Source: Sphaerisporangium fuscum
GTDB lineage: Bacteria > Actinomycetota > Actinomycetes > Streptosporangiales > Streptosporangiaceae
Assembly (NCBI RefSeq): GCF_018531465.1
Contig: NZ_JAHDTF010000002.1
Coordinates: forward strand, 62,001-126,000
Direction: 5' to 3'
Length of the DNA stretch: 64,000 bases
Positions 44,086-52,165 of the stretch are shown in pieces. Both the position numbers and the translations under genes were made by a program. Under the pieces are notes generated by a model that was not told where the DNA came from, made no database searches, and was given only the letters and a program-made list of their open reading frames with translations. Position 1 is the first letter of the stretch. Each line of letters starts with the position of its first letter.

Positions 44086-45435
44086 TCAACTCCTCACGAC
44101 GGCGAGCACGTCGTCGCGCACCGCCGCCATCAGCTTTTCGTCGGCCGCCTCGGCGTTCAGCCTCAGCAGCGGCTCGGTATTGGACGGACGAAGATTGAAC
44201 CACCAGTCGGGGCCGGACACCGTCAGGCCGTCGAGATCGTCGAAGGCGACCCCTTCGCGTCCGGCGTACGCCTCGCGTACCCGCGCCAGCACACCCGCCT
44301 GGTCGGCCACGGTGCTGTTGATCTCGCCGGAGGCGCGGTAGCGGGAGTAGGACTCGAGCACCTCGGACAGCGGGCGGTCGCGCTCGCCGAGGGCCGCGAG
44401 CACGTGCAGCGCCGCCAGCATGCCCGAATCGGCGAACCAGAAGTCGCGGAAGTAGTAGTGGGCGGAGTGCTCTCCGCCGAAGACCGCTCCCGTGCGGGCC
44501 ATCTCGGCCTTGATGAACGAGTGGCCGACGCGCGTGCGGACGGGCACGCCGCCGTGCTCGCCGATGATCTCGGGGACGGCCCTGGAAGTGATCAGGTTGT
44601 GGATCACGGTGGCCCCGGGGTGCTTGGCGAGCTCGCGCGTCGCGACCAGCGCCGTGATCGCCGACGGTGAGACCGACTCGCCGCGCTCGTCGACCACCCA
44701 GCAGCGGTCGGCGTCGCCGTCGAAGGCCAGGCCGATGTCGGCCCCCTTGTCGAGGACGGCCTTCTGCAGGTCGCGGAGGTTCTCGGGTTCCAGCGGGTTG
44801 GCCTCGTGGTTGGGGAAGGAGCCGTCGAGCTCGAAGTAGAGCGGGGTGACCTCCAGCGGGAGGCCCTCGAACACCGACGGCACGGTGTGACCCGCCATGC
44901 CGTTGCCGGCGTCGACGACGACCCTGAGCGGTCTGATGCCGGAAAGGTCGACCAGCCCGCGCAGGTGCGCGGCGTACCCGGCGAGCAGGTCGCGGCGGAC
45001 CACCTGCCCGCCGCCGGCGCCGTAGGCCGAGCCGAGAAGTTCGGCGGCGCGGTCGCGGATGCGGGTGAGCCCGGTCTCGGCGCCGATGGGCACGGCGCCC
45101 GCGCGGCACAGCTTCATCCCGTTGTAGCGAGCGGGATTATGGCTGGCCGTAAACATCACGCCCGGTAGTCCGAGGCTACCGCTGGCGTAGTAGAGAAGAT
45201 CGGTGGACCCGAGGCCCGCGTCGACGACGTCGGCGCCGCGACCGGTGGCGCCCCGGGCGAAGGCCGCGGCGAGGGGCACGGAGGACTCGCGCATGTCGTG
45301 GGCGATCACGACCGAGCTCGCGCCGGCCTCCTCGGCGAAGGCGGCTCCCACGGCTTCGGCGACATCTTCGTCCAGCTCTCCGGGGACGACGCCCCGGATG
45401 TCGTACGCCTTGAAGATCTTGGCGAGGTCGCCCAC
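44086..45435 (-). CDS. manB: phosphomannomutase/phosphoglucomutase
   Basis: A 449-residue alpha-D-phosphohexomutase converting mannose-6-phosphate to mannose-1-phosphate for GDP-mannose synthesis. The phospho-serine is Ser98 in TASHNP, the metal-binding loop DGDADRC has Asp239, Asp241 and Asp243, the sugar loop is GEHSAH and the phosphate site is RPSNTEP. It lies in a run DUF3499-manB-Trm112-SIS that matches M. tuberculosis Rv3258c-Rv3256c. The GTG start is used. Confidence 0.93.
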   Translation of the reverse strand: MGDLAKIFKAYDIRGVVPGELDEDVAEAVGAAFAEEAGASSVVIAHDMRESSVPLAAAFARGATGRGADVVDAGLGSTDLLYYASGSLGLPGVMFTASHNPARYNGMKLCRAGAVPIGAETGLTRIRDRAAELLGSAYGAGGGQVVRRDLLAGYAAHLRGLVDLSGIRPLRVVVDAGNGMAGHTVPSVFEGLPLEVTPLYFELDGSFPNHEANPLEPENLRDLQKAVLDKGADIGLAFDGDADRCWVVDERGESVSPSAITALVATRELAKHPGATVIHNLITSRAVPEIIGEHGGVPVRTRVGHSFIKAEMARTGAVFGGEHSAHYYFRDFWFADSGMLAALHVLAALGERDRPLSEVLESYSRYRASGEINSTVADQAGVLARVREAYAGREGVAFDDLDGLTVSGPDWWFNLRPSNTEPLLRLNAEAADEKLMAAVRDDVLAVVRS

Positions 45436-45536
45436 TGCCGCTCCGCCCCTAGTCAGTCATTTCCGGGTCGAGCCTACTGCGTTCGTTCAGGCCCTTTCAC
45501 GAAGCTCGGGGCGGAAGCCGTCGATCGGGGGCGATG

Positions 45537-45902
45537 TCACCGCTCGACGTTCTGCTGGGCGGAACGCAGGACCCGTAGGTGGCCGCGGCGGCCGACCTCC
45601 ACGCCCTGCCCGACGGGCTCCCCCGAGGACGGCGCCGGCCTCGCGGCCTCACGGACGGCGTTGGCCAGGGCTTCGAGGTCGTCGGTGCTGGGTTGCCCGG
45701 ACTCGGACGGCAGCCGCACGACCTCCCACCCTCGCGGGGCCGTCAGCCGCTCCGCGTGGTCCGCGCACAGGTCGTAGCAATGGGGTTCGACGTACGTCGC
45801 CAACGGTCCGAGCACCGCGGTCGAGTCGGCGTAGACGTACGTGAGTGTGAAGACGGCAGGCTGCCTGCAGGCGGTACGGGAACAGCTGCGGACGGGGCTC
45901 AC
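45537..45902 (-). CDS. DUF3499 family protein (Rv3258c-like)
   Basis: A 121-residue protein of an actinobacterial family without known function. The conserved N-terminus VSPVRSCSRTACRQP and LTYVYADSTAVLGPLATY is followed by Cys42, Cys46 and His49; with Cys7 and Cys12 these could form a zinc site. The C-terminus is variable. Upstream of manB and divergent from the Rv3259-like gene, it is likely the first gene of the manB operon. Its GTG has a TACGGT hexamer 6 nt upstream, so it is probably leaderless. Confidence 0.85.
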   Translation of the reverse strand: MSPVRSCSRTACRQPAVFTLTYVYADSTAVLGPLATYVEPHCYDLCADHAERLTAPRGWEVVRLPSESGQPSTDDLEALANAVREAARPAPSSGEPVGQGVEVGRRGHLRVLRSAQQNVER

Positions 45903-45908
45903 GGAGGG

Positions 45909-45914
45909 ACCGTA
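45909..45914 (-). promoter_or_regulatory. -10 hexamer of a probable leaderless promoter (DUF3499 gene)
   Basis: TACGGT on the minus strand, then 6 nt, then the GTG. It suggests that the manB operon starts here. Confidence 0.5.
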
Positions 45915-46082
45915 TCCGGTCCGCGTTCACATTGCCACCACCCGGCACCTCTTAACGAGCGTGTCGCCACAATTCGGACACGCACGGGCCACCGAATCCA
46001 CTCCCGGAGCCCTCTCGCCTCTCCGACGCGAAGGGGCCGGGATCACTGCGGGGAGTGGGCACAGGAGCACGGAGGCACGATC

Positions 46083-46088
46083 TAGGCT
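46083..46088 (+). promoter_or_regulatory. -10 hexamer of a probable leaderless promoter (Rv3259-like gene)
   Basis: TAGGCT, then 6 nt, then the GTG. It is one of a divergent pair with the hexamer at 45909, 169 bp away. Confidence 0.5.
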
Positions 46089-46094
46089 TGCTAT

Positions 46095-46559
46095 GTGAGT
46101 TCGGCTCCAGGCGGCAAGCCCCGCCCCAACGGCCCACGCCGGCGTGACCGGCACGGCCGCGGCATGCGCGGCCCGCTGGCCCCGTCGCACGTCCCCATAG
46201 CACGCTCCCGGAGCGAGCGCTTCGACGACTTCGTGCTCGACGCCGTCGACCGGCTCAAGCCGAAGTGGGGCGGGCAGCTCTCGTCGGTGGAGTTCGCCGT
46301 CGAGGACGTCCCCCCGGCCGACGAGCTGGTCGACGGGCCGGGACGCGTCTCCTCCGACCCGATCCCGTTCGGCAGGGCGCAACCGGCCTCGGGCGGATCT
46401 CCGGCGGTCGTCGTGGTCTACCGCCGCCCGCTGGAGGCCCGGGCGCGCGACCGCGACGCGCTCGGCGCCCTCGTGCACGACGTGGTCGTCGAACAAGTGG
46501 CCAACCTCCTCGGCCTCTCCCCCGAAACGGTCGACCCCGGGTACGACGACCGCCACTGA
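46095..46559 (+). CDS. Rv3259-like metallopeptidase-family protein
   Basis: A 154-residue protein placed in the metallopeptidase (zincin-like, DUF1025) family by its C-terminal domain: FDDFVLDAVDRL, then YRRPLEARARD and LVHDVVVEQVANLLGL. The active-site HExxH of true members is here HDVVVE (His128, Glu133), so proteolytic activity is doubtful. The N-terminus is basic and disordered. In M. tuberculosis Rv3259 occupies the same place between the manB cluster and whiB2. The GTG start is preceded by a -10-like hexamer rather than a ribosome binding site. Confidence 0.8.
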   Translation: MSSAPGGKPRPNGPRRRDRHGRGMRGPLAPSHVPIARSRSERFDDFVLDAVDRLKPKWGGQLSSVEFAVEDVPPADELVDGPGRVSSDPIPFGRAQPASGGSPAVVVVYRRPLEARARDRDALGALVHDVVVEQVANLLGLSPETVDPGYDDRH

Positions 46560-46608
46560 GCACCGGGCGATCACGCGATGACCGCCCCGCACGCCCCTGC
46601 CGGCGGCC

Positions 46609-46632
46609 GGCCGGTGCTCGACCCCACCGGCC
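46609..46632. terminator. hairpin between Rv3259-like and DUF5719 genes
   Basis: Perfect 8-bp stem GGCCGGTG / CACCGGCC with an 8-nt loop in the convergent gap. Confidence 0.6.
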
Positions 46633-46685
46633 ACCCGGTGAGCCGCTCCAGGCGCGACTCAGCCGCTTCCAGAGCCTTTCGAGGG

Positions 46686-48116
46686 TCAGGGCAGTACGAC
46701 GGCGGGGGTCTCGGTGATCTCGGGCACCAGAGCCCACGTGCGGGCCAGCGACAAGGGCGCCGTCGTCAGCAGCAGCCCGTCTCCCGCCTGCTCGTCCAGC
46801 ACCCGGCCGCCGTACACCGGGCCCGAACCGGGCTGGGGCAGCACCATCACGCTGAAGTCGCCGCCGCCCGCCGGAGGGACGAGCTTGACCTCCTTGGTGC
46901 GCGAGGCCGGGATGGCCACGTCGACCGGCGGCGGCGCCGCGCCCCGCTGCGGCAACGTCTGGACGCGGACCCTGCCCGCGGCGCCGGGCGCGGAGAGGAT
47001 CAGCCGGGAGCTGTTCTTCTTGCCGGCGCGGTTGCCGGCCACCACGCTGCCGATGTCGATCGGCACCGCCCCCGCGCTGAAGGCGATGTCCTGCTTGGCG
47101 CCGGTGCCGGTGACCTTGAGCCCGGCCACGATGGGCACGTTCGCGGTCAGCACGATGGCCGACGGCTGCCCGGCGATGCCGGTGGACACATCGAGAGAGG
47201 CCGCCGACCCCGCCGCCACCTCCACCGACTCGCGGTTCTTCATGGCGTAGAAGCCGTCGGCCGTGAGCGCCTTGATCTGGACGACGGTGTCGTCGTCGCC
47301 GGGAGCCGCGACGTACAGCTCACGCAGGCCGCCCCCGCCGGGGATGCCGGGGACCACCACGCGCGTCGCGGGCGCGGCGGAGGCGGGCAGCCAGTCGACG
47401 CCCTTCCCCTTGCCGAGAGCGACCCGGGCGGCGGCCGCCACCCGGCCGCTGATGGTGCGCACCTCGACGGCCATGACGAGCGGCGAGGGGGCGATGTCCT
47501 TCACCCTGAGGACCCGCTGCCGTCCCGGCTCGATCATGATGCCGTCGCCGGTGTCACCCACCACGGGACCCTCGCCGGAATAGACCATGACCGAGACGAT
47601 GGCCTCGGCGGCGTCGGCGTTGGTCAGGTAGAGCACGACGTCGGCGGCGGCCGGGCCCGGGCCGACGAACCACGCGCTGGACCCGGGCTCGGCGCACCGC
47701 ACATCGGCCAGCCCGCGCGCGGCGCCCCCGTCCTCGCGGGTCGTCTGCGAGGCCTCCAGGCCGGCGGCCATGGCCCCGGCCCCGGCGATCTCGAGGGGAG
47801 CCGACTTCTCGGCCACGTCGCGCTGCCACAGCACCCCGGGCCGGTCGAGCTGGGCGACGGTCACGCCCTTGGCCTTCACCTCGGTCACCGTGGCGCGCCC
47901 CGCGCCCTTGCCCCCCGGCGGGACGACCGCGTTCACCCGCGCGCCCCCGGGGGCGGGGCAGACGGTGGACACCGACTCGACGGCGACCTTGCGAGTGGTC
48001 GCGGGCGGTGCGGCGGCGACGCCGGGACGGGTGGCGAACGCCACGCCGAACAGGGCGCCGAGCGCGATCAGCACCAGCGCGAGGAACCCGAAGCGGTTCT
48101 CGATCAGCGCCCTCAC
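46686..48116 (-). CDS. DUF5719 family exported protein
   Basis: A 476-residue protein anchored by one N-terminal helix (FGFLALVLIALGALFGVAFA, about 9-28), with a large extracytoplasmic beta-rich region built of repeated immunoglobulin-like strands. DUF5719 has no known function. It is encoded directly after the large glycosyltransferase, so it may help export or assemble a surface glycan, but this is inference. The GTG at 48114-48116 begins VRALIENRFGF; a 19-codon micro-ORF links it to the glycosyltransferase gene. Confidence 0.8.
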   Translation of the reverse strand: MRALIENRFGFLALVLIALGALFGVAFATRPGVAAAPPATTRKVAVESVSTVCPAPGGARVNAVVPPGGKGAGRATVTEVKAKGVTVAQLDRPGVLWQRDVAEKSAPLEIAGAGAMAAGLEASQTTREDGGAARGLADVRCAEPGSSAWFVGPGPAAADVVLYLTNADAAEAIVSVMVYSGEGPVVGDTGDGIMIEPGRQRVLRVKDIAPSPLVMAVEVRTISGRVAAAARVALGKGKGVDWLPASAAPATRVVVPGIPGGGGLRELYVAAPGDDDTVVQIKALTADGFYAMKNRESVEVAAGSAASLDVSTGIAGQPSAIVLTANVPIVAGLKVTGTGAKQDIAFSAGAVPIDIGSVVAGNRAGKKNSSRLILSAPGAAGRVRVQTLPQRGAAPPPVDVAIPASRTKEVKLVPPAGGGDFSVMVLPQPGSGPVYGGRVLDEQAGDGLLLTTAPLSLARTWALVPEITETPAVVLP

Positions 48117-48172
48117 CGGGCCACCGCCTTCCGGCGCCCGTCGGCCGGGCGGGTCGCGGCACGGGCCCTCAT
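48113..48172 (-). CDS. 19-codon micro-ORF bridging glycosyltransferase and DUF5719 genes
   Basis: The ATG at 48170-48172 overlaps the glycosyltransferase stop (ATGA) and the TGA at 48113-48115 overlaps the DUF5719 GTG (GTGA). The peptide would be MRARAATRPADGRRKAVAR, very basic. It is probably a translational coupler; a functional peptide is possible but unsupported. Confidence 0.35.
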   Translation of the reverse strand: MRARAATRPADGRRKAVAR

Positions 48173-51100
48173 CGGACGCCCACCTCCTGCCGTTCACGCT
48201 CCACGGGGACCTCGGCGTAGTCCTCCACCACCTCCGCGCTCCTGCCGCCGGGAGCGGCCAGGACCAGGATCAGCACCACGAGCACCAGCTGCGCCCACAA
48301 CCACGCCTCGTGCCAGAACGCCGGGTGCTCGATCGTGATCCGGCCGCCCGCGGCGGGGGCCTGGAAGGCCTGCGCCCAGCCGTCGAAGGTGGTGGCGGCG
48401 AGCAAGGAACCGCCCGCGGTGGCCGTCCACCCTCCGGCGGGCTCGGCCAGCACCACGGCCCTCTTCGCCGAACCGGGCGGGACGACGACGGTGACCGCGC
48501 CGCCCGCCTCCTGCGTGTAGGCGGCGGGCACGCGGCGGCCGTCCTCCTCGACGAGGTAGGCCCGGCCGAGCGGCTGGACCATCTGCCACAGCCCGCCGCC
48601 GGGCGAGAGGTTGACCCTGGTCAGCGCCGGATCGGAGTCGAGGGCACGGGCCACCTCGGGGGCGACCGGCCCGGGCACCTGGATGAAGCGGACGCCGTAC
48701 GTCGCCAGAGTGAGCGCGTCGTCGCCGCCGCGGCCCGAGGCGATGCCCGACACCAGGTCGGCGAGCCGTTCGCGCATGGCCTCCGGCACGGGCAGGTCGG
48801 TCTCGCCGAGCAGGGGCGTGCGCCCGCGCAGGAGGGTGAAGGTGAGCCGCCCGCCGGCGACGGAGCGCAGCACGACCGTGCTCTCACCCCGGGTGGAACT
48901 GGAGGCGGCGAAGTCGCCGATGGCGCTGGGCACGCCGCGCTGGATCGGCCCCTGGGCGCCGCTCTTGATCCACAGGCTCGCGACCGCGACCGGAGTGGCG
49001 CAGGCGAGCACGACCAGGACCGCGGCGGCGGCGCGGCGCAGGCCGCCGGCCCGGCCGAGTTCCATGATGCGGTGGCCGGTGAGCGCGGCGGCCACGATCA
49101 GGCCGGTCGCGGCGAACGCCATCGGCACGCCCGGCCAGGCCGGGACGCCGTGGACCTGGACCCGGCTCACCACGATCGCCACCAGGATCCCGAAGACCGC
49201 GACACCCCAGCCGACCACGACCACGATCTGGTGACGCCGGAACAGCAGGGCGGCGAGCGCGGCGCCGATCAACCCTGCCGTCACCCACACCGGGGGCATC
49301 CCGGGGCCGCCGGGGCTGAGGAGCAGCAGCGCCTCGGCCGGGAGCCGGGGGTCGGCCAGTCCGGGCCGGTGCAGGCCCGCCTCCAGCAGGATGCGCCCGG
49401 GATCGGCCGCCAGCCCCGCCAGCCACGGGAACAGCAGCACGAGGGGTACGGCCATCGCGACGCCCAGCGAGACGCCGACGCCGCGCCGCACCCCGCCGAA
49501 GGACACCGCGGCGAGCACGGCGAGCACCCCGACGAGCACGTAGACCAGCGGCGCGAAGGCCGTGCCGACCGCGAGCAGGAACCCCAGGGCCCAGGCCGCG
49601 CGCCGCGCGCCGCGACGCTCACGGCTGATCACCCTTGCGGCGAGCGCGGCGTAGATGGGGAGCAGGACGAAGACCACCGCCGTGCCGAGCCGTCCCGCCG
49701 CCACCGCGCCCGTCGCCACGGGAAGCAGCGCGTACGACGCGGCCAGCCAGGCCCGCGCGATCGGATGCGAGATCATCGAGCGGGTGGCGACGTAGGCCGA
49801 CAGGCCGGCGAGCGGCACGCAGCCGAGCAGCAGGACCGACACGGCGAGCCAGGTCTTGCCGAGGAAGAGGGTCGACAGCGCGGCGAGGATCGCGACGTAC
49901 GGCGGGGCCCAGCCGTCGGACCCCAGGCCGCTGAAGTGGTAGCCCGAGAGGTAGAAGTGCCACAGGTCGGATGCGCCGCCTGCCACGGGCACCAGCGCGC
50001 CGCCGCCGAGCAGGTCGCCCAGCAGCAGGGACCGCTCGGCCACCAGCGTGACGGCCGTGAGCGTCAGGCCGAGCAGCACGCCCGGGTTGCCGAACACCCG
50101 CTGCACCAGGCCCGCGTCGGTCAGCAGTTCCTCGCCGTCGTCCTTGGACGGCTCGGAGATCACCGCGTGGTGCCGCCCGGCCGCGTCGATCGGCCCCGAT
50201 CCCGACAGGTAGCTCTGCAGCATGTCGACCAGGCGGCGGTAGGCCATGCCCGACGGTGTAAACAGTTTCCTGACGGCCGGGTAGCCCTGTTTCCTGCCTT
50301 TCCTGCGTGCCTTCCTGGCCTTCATCAGGCGGCCGGGACGAGCGAGCAGGGAGGCGAGCGCGACGATCTCGTCGATGGCGTTCGCCGGCTGCTTGGCGAG
50401 CAGCAGCAGGAGGGTGCGGACCACCGACCCGAAGACGTTGCGCACGAGCGACCACAGCAGCGACCGGAACGGGAGGTTCGCCATGATCACGAACATGGCG
50501 TTGCGACGGTCGAGCCTGCGCGGGTGGTCGGTGCTGGCGGTGACCCGGCGCCTGCGGCGCGCCGCCGCCTCGGCGTGCCAGGCGACCGCCTCGGTGACGA
50601 TCATCACGTGGTGCCCGGCGGCGGTGGCCCGCCAGCACAGGTCGAGGTCGTCGCGGAACAGCGGGAGGCCGGGGTCGAGGCCGCCGAGCTCCTCCCACAC
50701 GTCGCGCCGGATGAGCATGCCGGCCGTGGAGACCGACAGCACCCGGCGGGTGCCGTCGTGCTGCCCCTGGTCGTATTCGCGGGGTTCCAGGCCGGTGTCG
50801 CGGCGGCCCGACCGGTCGACCGTGACGCCGACCTCCAGGAGGGTGCGCCGGTCGAGCCAGTCACGGAGTTTCGGGCCGAGGATCGCCGCCTTGCCGTTCT
50901 CGGCGGCGGCCCACAGCAGCGCCTCCAGGGCCTGCGGATGCGGCGCGCAGTCGTCGTGCAGCAGCCAGATCCACTCCGGGCCTCCGGTGCGCGGCAGCCG
51001 TTCGAGCGCCGCCGCGACCGCCTCGCCGAAGCCGGTGGAACGCGGCAGCGTCAGGACGTTGTTGGCGCCGAAGGCCTCGCCGAGGACGCGTCCGCCGCCG

Positions 51101-51240
51101 TCGCGGCTGCCATTGTCGACGCCGACCATCCTGTCGAGCGGACGGCTCTGCCGAAGGACGGCCGCCAGTGTCTCCTTCAGCCAGCGGGTGCCGTCATGGG
51201 CGACGACGACCGCTGTGACGGATGCGCGCGGCGGTTGCAC
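48169..51240 (-). CDS. large membrane glycosyltransferase, family 2 domain plus multipass region
   Basis: A 1023-residue protein. The N-terminal GT-A domain (about 1-250) has VTAVVVAHDG, the DNGSRDGG and LHDDCAPHP (Asp-Asp nucleotide-sugar site) motifs and FRDDLDLCWRA. It is followed by a basic cytoplasmic linker with KARKARRKGRK and then about 12 membrane segments (roughly 370-720), an exported domain and a final TM helix near the C-terminus. The architecture suggests transfer of a sugar to a lipid or surface polymer at the membrane. It is upstream of DUF5719 and downstream of whiB. Donor and acceptor are unknown. Confidence 0.88.
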   Translation of the reverse strand: MQPPRASVTAVVVAHDGTRWLKETLAAVLRQSRPLDRMVGVDNGSRDGGGRVLGEAFGANNVLTLPRSTGFGEAVAAALERLPRTGGPEWIWLLHDDCAPHPQALEALLWAAAENGKAAILGPKLRDWLDRRTLLEVGVTVDRSGRRDTGLEPREYDQGQHDGTRRVLSVSTAGMLIRRDVWEELGGLDPGLPLFRDDLDLCWRATAAGHHVMIVTEAVAWHAEAAARRRRRVTASTDHPRRLDRRNAMFVIMANLPFRSLLWSLVRNVFGSVVRTLLLLLAKQPANAIDEIVALASLLARPGRLMKARKARRKGRKQGYPAVRKLFTPSGMAYRRLVDMLQSYLSGSGPIDAAGRHHAVISEPSKDDGEELLTDAGLVQRVFGNPGVLLGLTLTAVTLVAERSLLLGDLLGGGALVPVAGGASDLWHFYLSGYHFSGLGSDGWAPPYVAILAALSTLFLGKTWLAVSVLLLGCVPLAGLSAYVATRSMISHPIARAWLAASYALLPVATGAVAAGRLGTAVVFVLLPIYAALAARVISRERRGARRAAWALGFLLAVGTAFAPLVYVLVGVLAVLAAVSFGGVRRGVGVSLGVAMAVPLVLLFPWLAGLAADPGRILLEAGLHRPGLADPRLPAEALLLLSPGGPGMPPVWVTAGLIGAALAALLFRRHQIVVVVGWGVAVFGILVAIVVSRVQVHGVPAWPGVPMAFAATGLIVAAALTGHRIMELGRAGGLRRAAAAVLVVLACATPVAVASLWIKSGAQGPIQRGVPSAIGDFAASSSTRGESTVVLRSVAGGRLTFTLLRGRTPLLGETDLPVPEAMRERLADLVSGIASGRGGDDALTLATYGVRFIQVPGPVAPEVARALDSDPALTRVNLSPGGGLWQMVQPLGRAYLVEEDGRRVPAAYTQEAGGAVTVVVPPGSAKRAVVLAEPAGGWTATAGGSLLAATTFDGWAQAFQAPAAGGRITIEHPAFWHEAWLWAQLVLVVLILVLAAPGGRSAEVVEDYAEVPVERERQEVGVR

Positions 51241-51640
51241 GGGGTGTCCTCAAGCTGCTCGGGTGACTTGCGCCGATCACGATACGGCACCTCCGGCGCG
51301 CCTGGTCAGGCACTCGGCCAAACGGCATGACGGGACCGTTCCGATTCACCGGGATGCCGCGCGCGACCGTCACGGGTGCCCCCGTCCCGGTCGCGCTCTG
51401 CCCGGACAGCATGATGGGCCGTCCCCATCTCAGGGGTCCGGCCGTTTGTGATCATTCGCGTACGCTCGCGGGTTCAGGACCGTTCCAAGGTCCTGCCGGG
51501 ATCCCGCGGTCATCACCTGCTCCACCTGTCCGGCGGTCACGTCCCCTCGCCCGGTGCGCCGGCCTCGGCCCCCCTTGACCTCAGCCTTCGCGACCCTGAC
51601 CGTGATCGCTCGATGGTGTCTCGCCGGTGAGGGTCACCCC
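51241..51640. other. gap between glycosyltransferase gene and whiB
   Basis: A 400-bp stretch with no gene seen; small plus-strand open frames have no protein-like features. It includes a hairpin AGGACC / GGTCCT at 51476-51494 that may end the whiB transcript, and must carry the glycosyltransferase promoter. Confidence 0.5.
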
Positions 51641-51898
51641 TCAGCCGGCCTCGCGTTTGATGCGACGGCGCTCCCGCTCGGACAATCCTCCCCAGATGCC
51701 GAATCTCTCATCGTGCTGCAGTGCGTACTCCAAGCATTCGGCCCGTACCTCACATGAGCGGCACACCTTCTTGGCCTCCCGCGTGGAACCGCCCTTCTCT
51801 GGAAAAAACGCCTCCGGGTCGGTCTGCGCGCACAACGCGCGCTCCTGCCATCCCAGCTCTTCCGCGCCGAGCATCTGTGCCATGACCAGATCGGTCAC
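51641..51898 (-). CDS. whiB: WhiB family iron-sulfur regulator (WhiB/WhiB2 type)
   Basis: An 85-residue Wbl protein. Four cluster-binding cysteines are Cys23, Cys46, Cys49 and Cys55 (CxxC at 46-49), followed by the turn GIWGG at 67-71 and the basic DNA-contacting tail ERERRRIKREAG. The segments EELGWQERALCAQTDPEAFF and EKGGSTREAKKVC match WhiB of Streptomyces and WhiB2/WhmD of mycobacteria, which control septation and sporulation with WhiA. The GTG start has AGGAGG 6 nt upstream, which excludes the longer frame. Synteny with Rv3260c supports the call. Confidence 0.94.
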   Translation of the reverse strand: MTDLVMAQMLGAEELGWQERALCAQTDPEAFFPEKGGSTREAKKVCRSCEVRAECLEYALQHDERFGIWGGLSERERRRIKREAG

Positions 51899-51963
51899 TG
51901 CACACCTCCTGCCGATCGCCCGCCCGCCCCGCAACGGAGCCCCCCTTTTGAACACCTTCCTCA

Positions 51964-51991
51964 ATACCCAGCATGTGAAAGGCGTAACAAC
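51964..51991 (-). promoter_or_regulatory. whiB promoter with GGGTAT-type -10
   Basis: On the minus strand GTTGTT (51986-51991), 16 bp, GGGTAT (51964-51969), about 65 bp before the GTG. GGGTAT is the -10 of SigB/SigF-type stress sigma factors; an alternative reading is TTGTTA, 18 bp, TATTGA for the main sigma factor. Confidence 0.5.
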
Positions 51992-51996
51992 ACAGC

Positions 51997-52013
51997 TGTA
52001 ATTACACGCGTGT
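51997..52013. promoter_or_regulatory. overlapping palindromes TGTAATTACA and ACACGCGTGT upstream of whiB
   Basis: Two perfect 10-bp palindromes share ACA and lie directly upstream of the -35 region of whiB. The sequence is distinct from the surrounding GC-rich DNA and suits one or two dimeric developmental regulators. Confidence 0.5.
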
Positions 52014-52165
52014 GCCGCGTGTGGCGTCAAGCAGCAGGACAGTATCCGGGGAAAGACCAGCTCACCCCGGTATGCAGGCCTCGGCGGAATATGCGGACCC
52101 CCGCGGCATATACCGCCCTGCGGAGGATCCGACGGCCTTGTGTAATCCCCCGATCATCAATGCCC

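Noticed and set aside
51327..51630. Small plus-strand genes between glycosyltransferase and whiB
   Set aside because: Arg/Pro/Ser-rich composition without start signals; typical random high-GC frames.
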